The translations under genes were made by a program, and so were the position numbers. The notes under the pieces are model-generated. The model saw nothing but the letters and a program-made list of their open reading frames with translations, was not told the origin of the DNA and did not search any database. Below, piece after piece: positions 40,450-47,567 of a DNA stretch of 47,817 nt; within the stretch, counting starts at the first letter, position 1; each line of letters starts with the position of its first letter. Location: contig JBAQNS010000017.1 of the NCBI GenBank assembly GCA_049304015.1, forward strand, positions 1-47,817, given 5' to 3'. Source of the stretch: JAIFWN01 sp049304015. GTDB lineage: Bacteria; Patescibacteriota; Minisyncoccia; Phycocordibacterales; Zambryskibacteraceae.

Positions 40450-40521
40450 CGCGGCTGATGGGTGCTGACCCCACGGCCTCTCCCGTGACAGGGGAGTGCT
40501 CTACCGTTGAGCTACAGCCGC
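40450..40521 (-). tRNA. tRNA-Asp (GTC anticodon) with atypical T loop
   Basis: A 72-nt cloverleaf on the minus strand. The acceptor GCGGCTG pairs perfectly with CAGCCGC, discriminator G; D arm GCTC-AACGGTA-GAGC; anticodon loop CTGTCAC giving GUC. The T stem GTGGG/CCCAT encloses GTCAGCA instead of the near-universal TTCRANN, so positions 54 and 58 are both G. Confidence 0.88.
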
Positions 40522-40566
40522 AATGGAGTATAAATTAACAGATTTTAAGCCCTAAATCAATTATTG

Positions 40567-40637
40567 TTGCGGGTATCCGATTTGCACGGATGCCTACAGG
40601 TTATGAGCCTGTCGAGGTACTGCTCCTCCAACCCGCT
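40567..40637 (-). tRNA. Initiator tRNA-Met (CAT)
   Basis: A 71-nt tRNA on the minus strand with initiator hallmarks: an unpaired A1/A72 at the acceptor end, A11:U24 in the D stem (GAGG/CCTC), anticodon loop CTCATAA, and 3' end CCCGC-A-A. Deviations: the first of the three stem G:C pairs is A29:U41; the D loop is only AGCAGTA, without G18-G19; the T loop is TGCAAAT, with G at 55. It ends ACAA, so CCA must be added after processing. Confidence 0.88.
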
Positions 40638-40712
40638 ATAAGCCATATTATACCGCATATATTCCCAAAAGCAAGGTTATATATTATAGTATTCGGGTTA
40701 CAGTTTAGATAC

Positions 40713-40784
40713 GTCGGTGTAGTTCAATGGTTAGAACGAAGGACTCATAAGCCTTAGACAGTGGTTCGATTCCACTCATCGACA
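40713..40784 (+). tRNA. tRNA with CAT anticodon (elongator Met or Ile2)
   Basis: A 72-nt cloverleaf on the plus strand. The acceptor GTCGGTG pairs with CATCGAC (one G-U), discriminator A; anticodon loop CTCATAA; canonical T arm AGTGG-TTCGATT-CCACT. The anticodon stem closes with an A31-G39 mismatch. Elongator Met and lysidine-modified Ile2 cannot be separated by eye. Its 3' end is 3 nt from the stop of the convergent gene. Confidence 0.9.
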
Positions 40785-40787
40785 CAC

Positions 40788-41444
40788 TTAGATAATCTTG
40801 AATTCCTTAAAGACGCTCTCATATAGAGCTATTACCCTTTTGGCTTCCCTATCAGTTAGGTCGAATCCCGATCCATCATGGGCTATTTGATTTCTGATTT
40901 TATGTGCTTCCCATGCTGCTTCAATGGTCACAAAATCACTCTTTTCAACTGATTTGAGCATTTCTCCAAGTGTATCACCATGGTATCCAGAAGCTTTGAG
41001 CAAATCATCAAGCATCACGTCCGCCTCAATAATAGCCAGTTTCCAATCTGATTGATTAAGAGAATTTATATTTTTCTGAACCTTCTCCCATTTTTCGTTC
41101 ACAAATGTCTCATCAACTCCCAAACCAAAAATATCCTCATTGTGTCCATATAAAAGCTTCTCTTCTTCAATAATTTTATTTAATTTCCTAATATTATAAA
41201 TAATCCCAATAGTACAAAGTATCACTACAAATACTCCTATGATGCCGATAATAGGCATCATGTGGGTCCAAAAATATGCAGCCAATCTTGCCCACCAATC
41301 AGAAAGTGACCCGAGGTCTGCATACAAAAAATATTGCTGTATCCTCTCGAAAATAACCCAGATAAGATAGATAAAAATTACTATTGAACTAATCTCTACT
41401 GCATGCCTTGCATTGTCTCCTACTGGTTTTTTAATATCAGCCAT
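40788..41444 (-). CDS. Two-helix membrane protein with HEPN-like C terminus
   Basis: A 218-residue protein with two membrane helices (about 17-40 and 60-85) and a cytosolic helical domain (about 110-218). The segment AAWEAHKIRNQIAHDGSGFDLTDREA carries an R-N-x-x-A-H motif like HEPN domains (R-x4-6-H), known from RNases and nucleotide-transfer partners, but no partner gene is adjacent. Only the fold analogy is suggested. It follows gatA after 9 nt, with its own possible -10 (TAATAT, 41456-41451, 6 nt before the ATG). Confidence 0.7.
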   Translation of the reverse strand: MADIKKPVGDNARHAVEISSIVIFIYLIWVIFERIQQYFLYADLGSLSDWWARLAAYFWTHMMPIIGIIGVFVVILCTIGIIYNIRKLNKIIEEEKLLYGHNEDIFGLGVDETFVNEKWEKVQKNINSLNQSDWKLAIIEADVMLDDLLKASGYHGDTLGEMLKSVEKSDFVTIEAAWEAHKIRNQIAHDGSGFDLTDREAKRVIALYESVFKEFKII

Positions 41445-41453
41445 ATCTTTATA

Positions 41454-42872
41454 TTACTCTCCTAAAAATTCTTTGCTTGCTCTAAATATATTATCTTCTC
41501 TGTTTAAGTCTGCAGTTAACTCTATCCCTAATGGCAAATCCCTTCCCTCAATATTCACAAAACCTGATGGGAGAGAAATAGACGGGCACCCACTAATGTT
41601 TGCAGGGACAGTGAAGATGTCCGCCATATACATATCAAGTGGAGAAGATTTTTCTCCAAACTTGAACGCTGGTGTAGGAGTAGTAGGGGTCAAAATCAAA
41701 TCAACTTCCTTAAACATTTCTCGAAGTTCGTATGTAATCTTCTGCTTTGCCTTTATAGCAGAACCATAGTAAGCATCATAATAACCAGAAGAAAGTACAT
41801 ATGTACCCAGTATTACTCTTCTCCTAACTTCTGCTCCAAAACCCTCACCTCGAGTCTTGAGGTAATCGTCTATGCCATTTGTACCACTTACATGCATCCC
41901 ATATTTCACTCCATCAAAACGAGCAAGATTTGAAGAAACCTCAGCTGGCATAAGGATATAATATACAGCCAAAGAGTAAGCAATATTAGGTAAGCTAACA
42001 TCAATCACCTTATAACCAAGTGATTTAAACTTCTCTATAGATTCTTCTAAATTTTTCTTGACCGCATCACTTATCCCCTCTCCTTCGAAAAACGCTCTAG
42101 GGACGCCAATGGTTTTATTAAATTCTTTTTGTTTTGGATAAGTATTTTCTTCTGTTGTCGTTGAATCCATTTTATCAACACCATGCACTGCCTCATAAAT
42201 TATTTCTGAATCAGTAACTGTTTTTGTGAATGGCCCTATTTGATCAAGTGAGCTCGCCATGGCTATAAGCCCGGAACGAGAGACTCTGCCATATGTTGGC
42301 TTGAATCCCACTACTCCACAAAATGCAGCTGGCTGACGAATAGAACCGCCTGTATCAGAACCAAGTGACCCGAGGACCATATTGGCTGACACAGCAGCCG
42401 CAGATCCACCAGAAGATCCACCGGGTACTCGAGTTGTATCAATAGGATTTTTAGTCGGTCCAAAGCCTGAATTTTCTGTAGAGCTACCCATAGCAAACTC
42501 ATCACAATTTGTTCTGCCTATAATAATTGCTCCCGCATCTCTTAATTTAGAGACAACAGTACTATCAGTTGGAGAAACAAACCCTTCTAATATTTTTGAA
42601 CCTGCAGTAGCTTTGTGGTTTTTAACTAAAATATTATCCTTTAGTGCTAGTGGTATACCAAGTAAGGGTAAATCAACTCCAGCTTTTATTTTTTTATCTG
42701 CTTCGTCTGCATGAGCAAGCGCATCTTCGAAAACTTCAAGAAAAGCATGAATTTCTCCATCTCTTTTTTTTATCTCTTCAATAGAAGCTTCCACAAGTTC
42801 GTGTGAAGTAAATTTTTTATTCTTCAACCCGGCTCTCGCAGACTGAATAGTGAGATCAGATAAATCTATCAT
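41454..42872 (-). CDS. gatA: Asp/Glu-tRNA amidotransferase subunit A
   Basis: A 472-residue amidase-signature enzyme, the glutaminase subunit of GatCAB, which converts Glu-tRNA(Gln) and often Asp-tRNA(Asn) to the amide form. The catalytic triad is Lys78 (ALKDN), cis-Ser153 (GGSSGGS) and Ser177 (DTGGSIRQP), at the same spacing as in characterised GatA proteins. The length is normal. Its start overlaps the gatC stop by 4 nt. gatB is not in the window. Confidence 0.96.
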   Translation of the reverse strand: MIDLSDLTIQSARAGLKNKKFTSHELVEASIEEIKKRDGEIHAFLEVFEDALAHADEADKKIKAGVDLPLLGIPLALKDNILVKNHKATAGSKILEGFVSPTDSTVVSKLRDAGAIIIGRTNCDEFAMGSSTENSGFGPTKNPIDTTRVPGGSSGGSAAAVSANMVLGSLGSDTGGSIRQPAAFCGVVGFKPTYGRVSRSGLIAMASSLDQIGPFTKTVTDSEIIYEAVHGVDKMDSTTTEENTYPKQKEFNKTIGVPRAFFEGEGISDAVKKNLEESIEKFKSLGYKVIDVSLPNIAYSLAVYYILMPAEVSSNLARFDGVKYGMHVSGTNGIDDYLKTRGEGFGAEVRRRVILGTYVLSSGYYDAYYGSAIKAKQKITYELREMFKEVDLILTPTTPTPAFKFGEKSSPLDMYMADIFTVPANISGCPSISLPSGFVNIEGRDLPLGIELTADLNREDNIFRASKEFLGE

Positions 42873-43168
42873 GTCAGTATCTTCTTAACTTTAATAAATT
42901 TTTCATTCTTTTGTGGGGCATTGTTTAAAATCTCTTTCGTATATATTCCTGACTCATGAGCATCCACATCATCTCTGAGCATATTGCGGTGTGGAAACAT
43001 TTCTTTAGTCTGACCAGCTTCACCCAAAACAACATCCCCAGAAACCTCTTTAACCTGACCCACATAATCCAAAATTGCTCCAAATTCATTCGAAAGGGTT
43101 TCTGCTTCATAGTCGCTTATGCCGACCCTTGCTAGTTGTGCCAATTTGAGCACTTTTTCCTTATCCAT
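42869..43168 (-). CDS. gatC: Asp/Glu-tRNA amidotransferase subunit C
   Basis: A 99-residue GatC, the small belt-like subunit that holds GatA and GatB together. Family landmarks are VLKLAQLARVGISDYEAETL at the N terminus, FGAILDYVGQVKEV in the middle and the LRDDVD segment before the C terminus. It begins 4 nt after the ligA stop and overlaps gatA, so ligA-gatC-gatA form one operon. Confidence 0.93.
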   Translation of the reverse strand: MDKEKVLKLAQLARVGISDYEAETLSNEFGAILDYVGQVKEVSGDVVLGEAGQTKEMFPHRNMLRDDVDAHESGIYTKEILNNAPQKNEKFIKVKKILT

Positions 43169-43172
43169 AGCC

Positions 43173-45188
43173 TTATCTTAGCATATTCAAAAACTCTTCT
43201 TCACTTATAACTTTTGTGCCTAATTCACTAGCTTTATCTAGTTTTTCACCTGCATTTTCACCTGCCAGTACATAGTCAGTCTTAGATGAAACAGCACTCG
43301 ATATTTTGCCTCCATTTTCTCTAATCATCTCACTTACCTCTTCTCTTTCGAGAGTTGGAAGTGTCCCAGTCAACACAAAAATTTTCCCTCCCAATTTGTT
43401 CAGCACCGAGTGTTGAACATTTTCTATGCGAACTTGTTTTAATAAATGGTCAAAAGTTTTTTTGTTTTCTTTGTCCTTAAACCAATCTTTTATTTCTCGC
43501 GCAATTACTGGTCCAACTCCATCTAGCACTTCTAATTCCTCTGCACTAGCAATAGAAAATCTTTCTACGGTTTTAAAGTGGTTAGCTAGGTCGCGAGCAG
43601 TCTCCTCACCAACTTGAGAGATAGAAAGTGAAGTTATAAATCTATCCAAAGTTATAGTTTTAGCTTTTTCTATAGCACCAAGTAGATTATCAATTGATTT
43701 TTGACCAAACCTTGGGAGGATTTCCAAATCCCCTCTTTTCATAGTGAAAATATCTTCAAAGTTTGAGATGATACCCGCCTCCATTAGTTGATCAATTTTC
43801 TTTTGGCCTAAACCATCAATATTAAAAACTTTTTTTGAAGTGAAGTGAGCCAACTTTCGTCTTTGTTGAGCAAAAGAATTCTTAGAAACACACCTATATG
43901 CCACTTGTCCAGGAATGCGCTCAATCAAACCATTCCCTCCACAAAGCGGAAAGTGTGTTGGGAATTTAAAAATTTTTTCCTTGCCAGTTCTTAGTTCAGT
44001 AAGCACACGCACAATGTCTGGGATAACGTCTCCGGCTTTTTGAAGTACTACAGTGTCCCCAACACGCACGTCTAATCTCCTTATCTCATCTTCATTATGG
44101 AGAGTGGCACGAGATACAGTAGATCCAGCCACGAGAACTGGCCTAAGTATGGCCACTGGAGTAAGAACACCAGTACGCCCAATCTGGAGAGTAATATCTT
44201 CAACCACAGTGGTCACTTGCTCAGCAGTAAACTTTAGTGCAATTCCCCATCTCGGGGCCTTGCCTGTATAACCCAATATCTCTTGATATTTTTTGCTGTT
44301 GACCTTCACCACCACTCCATCCAATAAATAGTCTTGTTTATCTTTCTTTTTCTCCCAGTCCTTCCAAAATTTAATAACATCATCTATATTTGAAACTTTT
44401 TTGAAGTGAGGGTTAACCTTAAATCCAAGCTCATTCAAAAACTTTAAACTTTCTTCTTGAGTTTCGAAATTTTTCTTGTTCTCCATAAAAGCCACAGAAT
44501 AAATAAATGAATCCAAATTTCGTGTGGCTGTCACCTTTGAATCAAGCTGTCTAAGAGAACCTGCTGAAACATTTCTTGGATTGGCAAAAGGTTCTTCATG
44601 ATTCTTTATTCTTTCTTTGTTTATCTTCTCCAGGGTTGATTTACCCATCCACACCTCACCTTCTACTATTAGTGATGTGTCTGTCTTAAGTTTTAAGGGC
44701 ACAGACGCAATAGTCCGAACATTCTGGGTAACATTCTCCCCAACCTTACCATCCCCCCTCGTAGCCGCAGTCTTTAGAACCCCATCCTCATAAGTCAAAA
44801 CAATTTTTAAACCATCTATTTTAAGCTCCACAATATATTCTGGTTCTATATCTTTATGAAAATTTTCTTTTAGTAATTTTTTAATTCTCTGATCAAAAAC
44901 TCTTATATCTTCCTCACTAAAAGCATCATTAAACGACCATTGAGGTACAACATGAACAACTTTCTGAAACTCTTTGAGTGGAGTCCCTCCTACACGCAAA
45001 CTAGGTGAATCTTCTGTTATTAAGCCCGGATATTTATTTTCTAATTCTTCGAGTTCAACAATAAGGCTGTCATAGACACTATCTGGAATCTCAGGCTTGT
45101 CTAGGGTGTGATAAAGATGTGCGTGATAATTTATTAATTCACGCAACTTTTTTGCTCTTTCTGCAATATTTTTAGGAATATTCTGCAT
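43173..45188 (-). CDS. ligA: NAD-dependent DNA ligase with degenerate zinc finger
   Basis: A 671-residue LigA that seals nicks in replication and repair. The order is the NAD-binding Ia region; the adenylation domain with Lys123 in KIDG; the OB fold; the zinc-finger region (about 413-440); helix-hairpin-helix repeats; and a C-terminal BRCT domain (about 590-671, beginning LGGKIFVLTGTLP). Of the four expected zinc cysteines only Cys416 and Cys433 remain; the other two positions are Phe413 and Phe439. All other motifs are intact. It is the first gene of the ligA-gatC-gatA group. Confidence 0.96.
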   Translation of the reverse strand: MQNIPKNIAERAKKLRELINYHAHLYHTLDKPEIPDSVYDSLIVELEELENKYPGLITEDSPSLRVGGTPLKEFQKVVHVVPQWSFNDAFSEEDIRVFDQRIKKLLKENFHKDIEPEYIVELKIDGLKIVLTYEDGVLKTAATRGDGKVGENVTQNVRTIASVPLKLKTDTSLIVEGEVWMGKSTLEKINKERIKNHEEPFANPRNVSAGSLRQLDSKVTATRNLDSFIYSVAFMENKKNFETQEESLKFLNELGFKVNPHFKKVSNIDDVIKFWKDWEKKKDKQDYLLDGVVVKVNSKKYQEILGYTGKAPRWGIALKFTAEQVTTVVEDITLQIGRTGVLTPVAILRPVLVAGSTVSRATLHNEDEIRRLDVRVGDTVVLQKAGDVIPDIVRVLTELRTGKEKIFKFPTHFPLCGGNGLIERIPGQVAYRCVSKNSFAQQRRKLAHFTSKKVFNIDGLGQKKIDQLMEAGIISNFEDIFTMKRGDLEILPRFGQKSIDNLLGAIEKAKTITLDRFITSLSISQVGEETARDLANHFKTVERFSIASAEELEVLDGVGPVIAREIKDWFKDKENKKTFDHLLKQVRIENVQHSVLNKLGGKIFVLTGTLPTLEREEVSEMIRENGGKISSAVSSKTDYVLAGENAGEKLDKASELGTKVISEEEFLNMLR

Positions 45189-45199
45189 AATTATCTCTA

Positions 45200-45712
45200 C
45201 TAATATGTAACCTTTACCGAACGTTGTGTTCGTCTTGGGTTAGACGTATCACAAGTATTAAAGCCATTTGAAATAATTTGTGTTGTACCATTAGAATTTT
45301 TAGTAACGGTTACATCAGCACAATATGGTTTATCTAGAAAAGTTAAATTAAAAGTTGAAATGTTGCTGGCAGCAGGACCTCCGAAAGATGAAGGGAATGG
45401 ATTAGTCTTACCAACGGTATTGGCAGCATCTGCATTACACGAAATATTTGTTGCGTCTGGTGAAGATGTCGCGAAAGCTGAAAACCCAGTGCTGTTCTTT
45501 ACATCCCAATAAAGGGCGCACTCTATACCAGAATCAGCAGCATAAAAAGCATATTGTGATTCTCGACTTGAGCTAGTTAGGAACGACTGTCTTAGGGCCA
45601 CAGTAACAATCCCAGCAGCCACAAGCAGTAATGTGGCTGTGATAGTAAGCGATATGAAGAGTGTGAAGCCCTCGGTCGTAGTTCTATGGGTGAGACCTGT
45701 GTTTTTTTTCAT
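45200..45712 (-). CDS. PilX-like minor prepilin
   Basis: A 170-residue prepilin-like protein. The leader (MKKNTGLTHRTTTEG) is followed by FTLFISLTITATLLLVAAGIVT, a class III signal helix whose mature position 5 is not Glu (FTLFI), as in PilX/GspK-type minor pilins. ESQYAFYAADSGIECALYWD is the PilX-type N-terminal motif. It has several cysteines and a beta-rich C terminus. It is last in the minor pilin group, 1 nt from the next gene. Confidence 0.82.
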   Translation of the reverse strand: MKKNTGLTHRTTTEGFTLFISLTITATLLLVAAGIVTVALRQSFLTSSSRESQYAFYAADSGIECALYWDVKNSTGFSAFATSSPDATNISCNADAANTVGKTNPFPSSFGGPAASNISTFNLTFLDKPYCADVTVTKNSNGTTQIISNGFNTCDTSNPRRTQRSVKVTY

Positions 45713-45713
45713 A

Positions 45714-46310
45714 TTATTGCCAGTTCATTATATTTTCCTTTATCTCAAATTTTCTTGTCAAACCTTTATTAGACCAATCAACAATAACAGACACAGCCCA
45801 TTCATCATTGCTGATTTTAGTCATGCGTATCTGTCTATTAAAAATAGTGGAACTGGCATATGTGCCATCATATCCATAGAATCCGTGCACTGGGTCTAGA
45901 CGCAAATTTGGACAAGTATCCCCAACCCCGTTGCAAGGGCTGATTGAACCAGCGACTGCATCAATCATACAAACCTTACCCTGATCGCATGGATAACCTG
46001 CTCCTATACCTGCAATACCTTGGAGCCAGTCAGCGGTGTTGTTTATAGCATTTTGATCTCTGAAATTTCTTATTTGTTCAACTCCTTCTCCAGCCAGATA
46101 GAATGCAATAATCTGATTTTTAGAAAAAATAGAAGACGAAATACCACTTTGAGCCGCAGTGAAAGCTCCAGTGACAGCCATAACCAAAATACTTATAGAC
46201 ACCAAGGCTTCCACCAAAGTAAAACCCTCGGTCGTAGACCCCTCGGCAGTAGCCTTACGGGCGATGCTATGGGTGAGACCTTTATTCTTTTGTTTTAAAT
46301 TTTTAATCAT
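45714..46310 (-). CDS. PilV-like minor prepilin with long leader
   Basis: A 198-residue prepilin. The 33-residue leader is unusually long, basic and contains ARKATAEGSTTEG; cleavage is expected before FTLVEALVSISILVMAVTGAF with Glu at mature position 5. SKNQIIAFYLAGEGVEQIRNFRD is typical of PilV/GspI-like proteins. The coding DNA of the leader is nearly identical to that of the next gene upstream. Four cysteines lie in the C-terminal half. Confidence 0.87.
   Translation of the reverse strand: MIKNLKQKNKGLTHSIARKATAEGSTTEGFTLVEALVSISILVMAVTGAFTAAQSGISSSIFSKNQIIAFYLAGEGVEQIRNFRDQNAINNTADWLQGIAGIGAGYPCDQGKVCMIDAVAGSISPCNGVGDTCPNLRLDPVHGFYGYDGTYASSTIFNRQIRMTKISNDEWAVSVIVDWSNKGLTRKFEIKENIMNWQ
46225..46310. 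repeat. Prepilin leader repeat, copy 1
   Basis: An 86-bp segment covering the leader codons of the PilV-like gene. It matches 46827-46912 at about 80 of 86 positions, whereas the downstream coding sequences differ. It contains the GC-rich element and a tandem of about 15 bp ending CCGAGGG on the coding strand. Confidence 0.8.
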
Positions 46311-46912
46311 ATGTCTAATTGTCTTTGGGATACTAGAGTTTGCACAGAAAATTCTGTAGTGGTGTTAATCTTGGCTCCTGACTTACCTCTAATAGTAATT
46401 AGAGCCTTTGGCTGTAGACCATCATTCGAAGCTGTCCCCACAACATAAAAAGAAAGATTTTCAATGGTAATCTCTGGAGCAGTGACTGCGATAAAGTCTC
46501 CATTATCAATCTTTTTTTCTACTTGATTATTAATCAGTCTATAAGTAATTTGTTGATTATCACTTGATAAAAAACTAATTTGAGTTCCTGGGGTCGCGAT
46601 GCAATCTACTGGGGTCGTAAACGGCTCAGTTGCCCCACAATGATATATTCTGCCAAAACGCATCTCTCTGGACATTGTCTCTATAGCAAAGTTTAAATTA
46701 TCCATCACTGTTTTCATTGATTCTGATTTTCTATTCACATCAAAAACATTTAAGATAGAACCCATACTAATAGTCATAATAACAAGAAAAAGTGAAATGG
46801 CTGTCATCATTTCTACAAGAGTGAATCCCTCGGTCGTAGACCCCTCGGCAGTAGCCTTACGGGCGATGCTACGGGCGAGACCTTTATTTTTTTGTTTTAG
46901 AGATTTAATCAT
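46307..46912 (-). CDS. PilW-like minor prepilin with long leader
   Basis: A 201-residue prepilin. The leader is 33 residues and, apart from three substitutions, the same as that of the PilV-like protein; cleavage is expected before FTLVEMMTAISLFLVIMTISM with Glu at mature position 5. The region MKTVMDNLNFAIETMSREMRFGR is characteristic of PilW/GspJ-type minor pilins. Its stop overlaps the start of the PilV-like gene by 4 nt. Confidence 0.87.
   Translation of the reverse strand: MIKSLKQKNKGLARSIARKATAEGSTTEGFTLVEMMTAISLFLVIMTISMGSILNVFDVNRKSESMKTVMDNLNFAIETMSREMRFGRIYHCGATEPFTTPVDCIATPGTQISFLSSDNQQITYRLINNQVEKKIDNGDFIAVTAPEITIENLSFYVVGTASNDGLQPKALITIRGKSGAKINTTTEFSVQTLVSQRQLDI
46827..46912. 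repeat. Prepilin leader repeat, copy 2
   Basis: The second 86-bp copy, in frame over the leader of the PilW-like gene. Six substitutions separate it from copy 1; two of these and both GC-rich blocks lie in the part encoding ARKATAEGSTTEG or next to it. Confidence 0.8.
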
Positions 46913-46916
46913 AAGT

Positions 46917-47567
46917 CTAATTATCTTTCACTGATATCTGACCAGTCGTATAAACAACTACAGATTTTGACTCAAGGCTTGGGGACATCAAATGTATTCT
47001 AACCCCTTTTACTCCACTAATTAGATTATTACCGCTATCATAAAGTGAAATATGTGCATCCGTAGCTGGTCTAAGGAAAGTTATATAAGCGTGGCCAACA
47101 TTGCATGTTTCAGTACCAACTAATGGGATGTAGCATAATTCTTTTATATAATTTCCTCTAGATAAAGTGGTTTTCTGCAAACACTCACCATCACAAACTG
47201 CCCAAGAACTATCATTAACCCAATTTTGTATCCCCGGGCTCTTCCCATCAGCAAACAATATATAAGACTTATCATCCCCTCCTGCATTGGGCATACGGAA
47301 TTCTATACCATAACCAGTATCAAAAGTTCCTGAAAGTTGACTGACACTTATCCCATAAACCTGAGCTTGTCTTAGAGAGAGACTGATGTCATCTGCAATC
47401 TGTCTTAGAGCCGAACCTGAAGTATAGTTGGTTTGACTCGTAACCACTGTAGTCAAAATTATTCCCATTATGGCTATAGAAACAATAAGCTCTACTAGAG
47501 TAAATCCCTCGGCCGTCTGCCTACGGACTAGGCCTTTATTAAGTTTAATTAATGAAATCTTTAACAT
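46917..47567 (-). CDS. FimT/GspH-like minor prepilin
   Basis: A 216-residue prepilin. The leader MLKISLIKLNKGLVRRQTAEG is cut before FTLVELIVSIAIMGIILTTVV with Glu at mature position 5. LRQIADDISLSLRQAQVYGISV is the FimT/GspH-type helix. A longer ORF reaches 47606, but MLKISL at 47567 is the better start because it gives a normal basic leader. It overlaps the end of the prepilin peptidase gene by 23 nt. Confidence 0.85.
   Translation of the reverse strand: MLKISLIKLNKGLVRRQTAEGFTLVELIVSIAIMGIILTTVVTSQTNYTSGSALRQIADDISLSLRQAQVYGISVSQLSGTFDTGYGIEFRMPNAGGDDKSYILFADGKSPGIQNWVNDSSWAVCDGECLQKTTLSRGNYIKELCYIPLVGTETCNVGHAYITFLRPATDAHISLYDSGNNLISGVKGVRIHLMSPSLESKSVVVYTTGQISVKDN

Noticed and set aside
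39746..40468. Integration site (att) pair made by the tRNA-Asp 3' end and its 14-nt copy
   Set aside because: The copies are inverted, not direct, and no integrase or phage genes lie between them.
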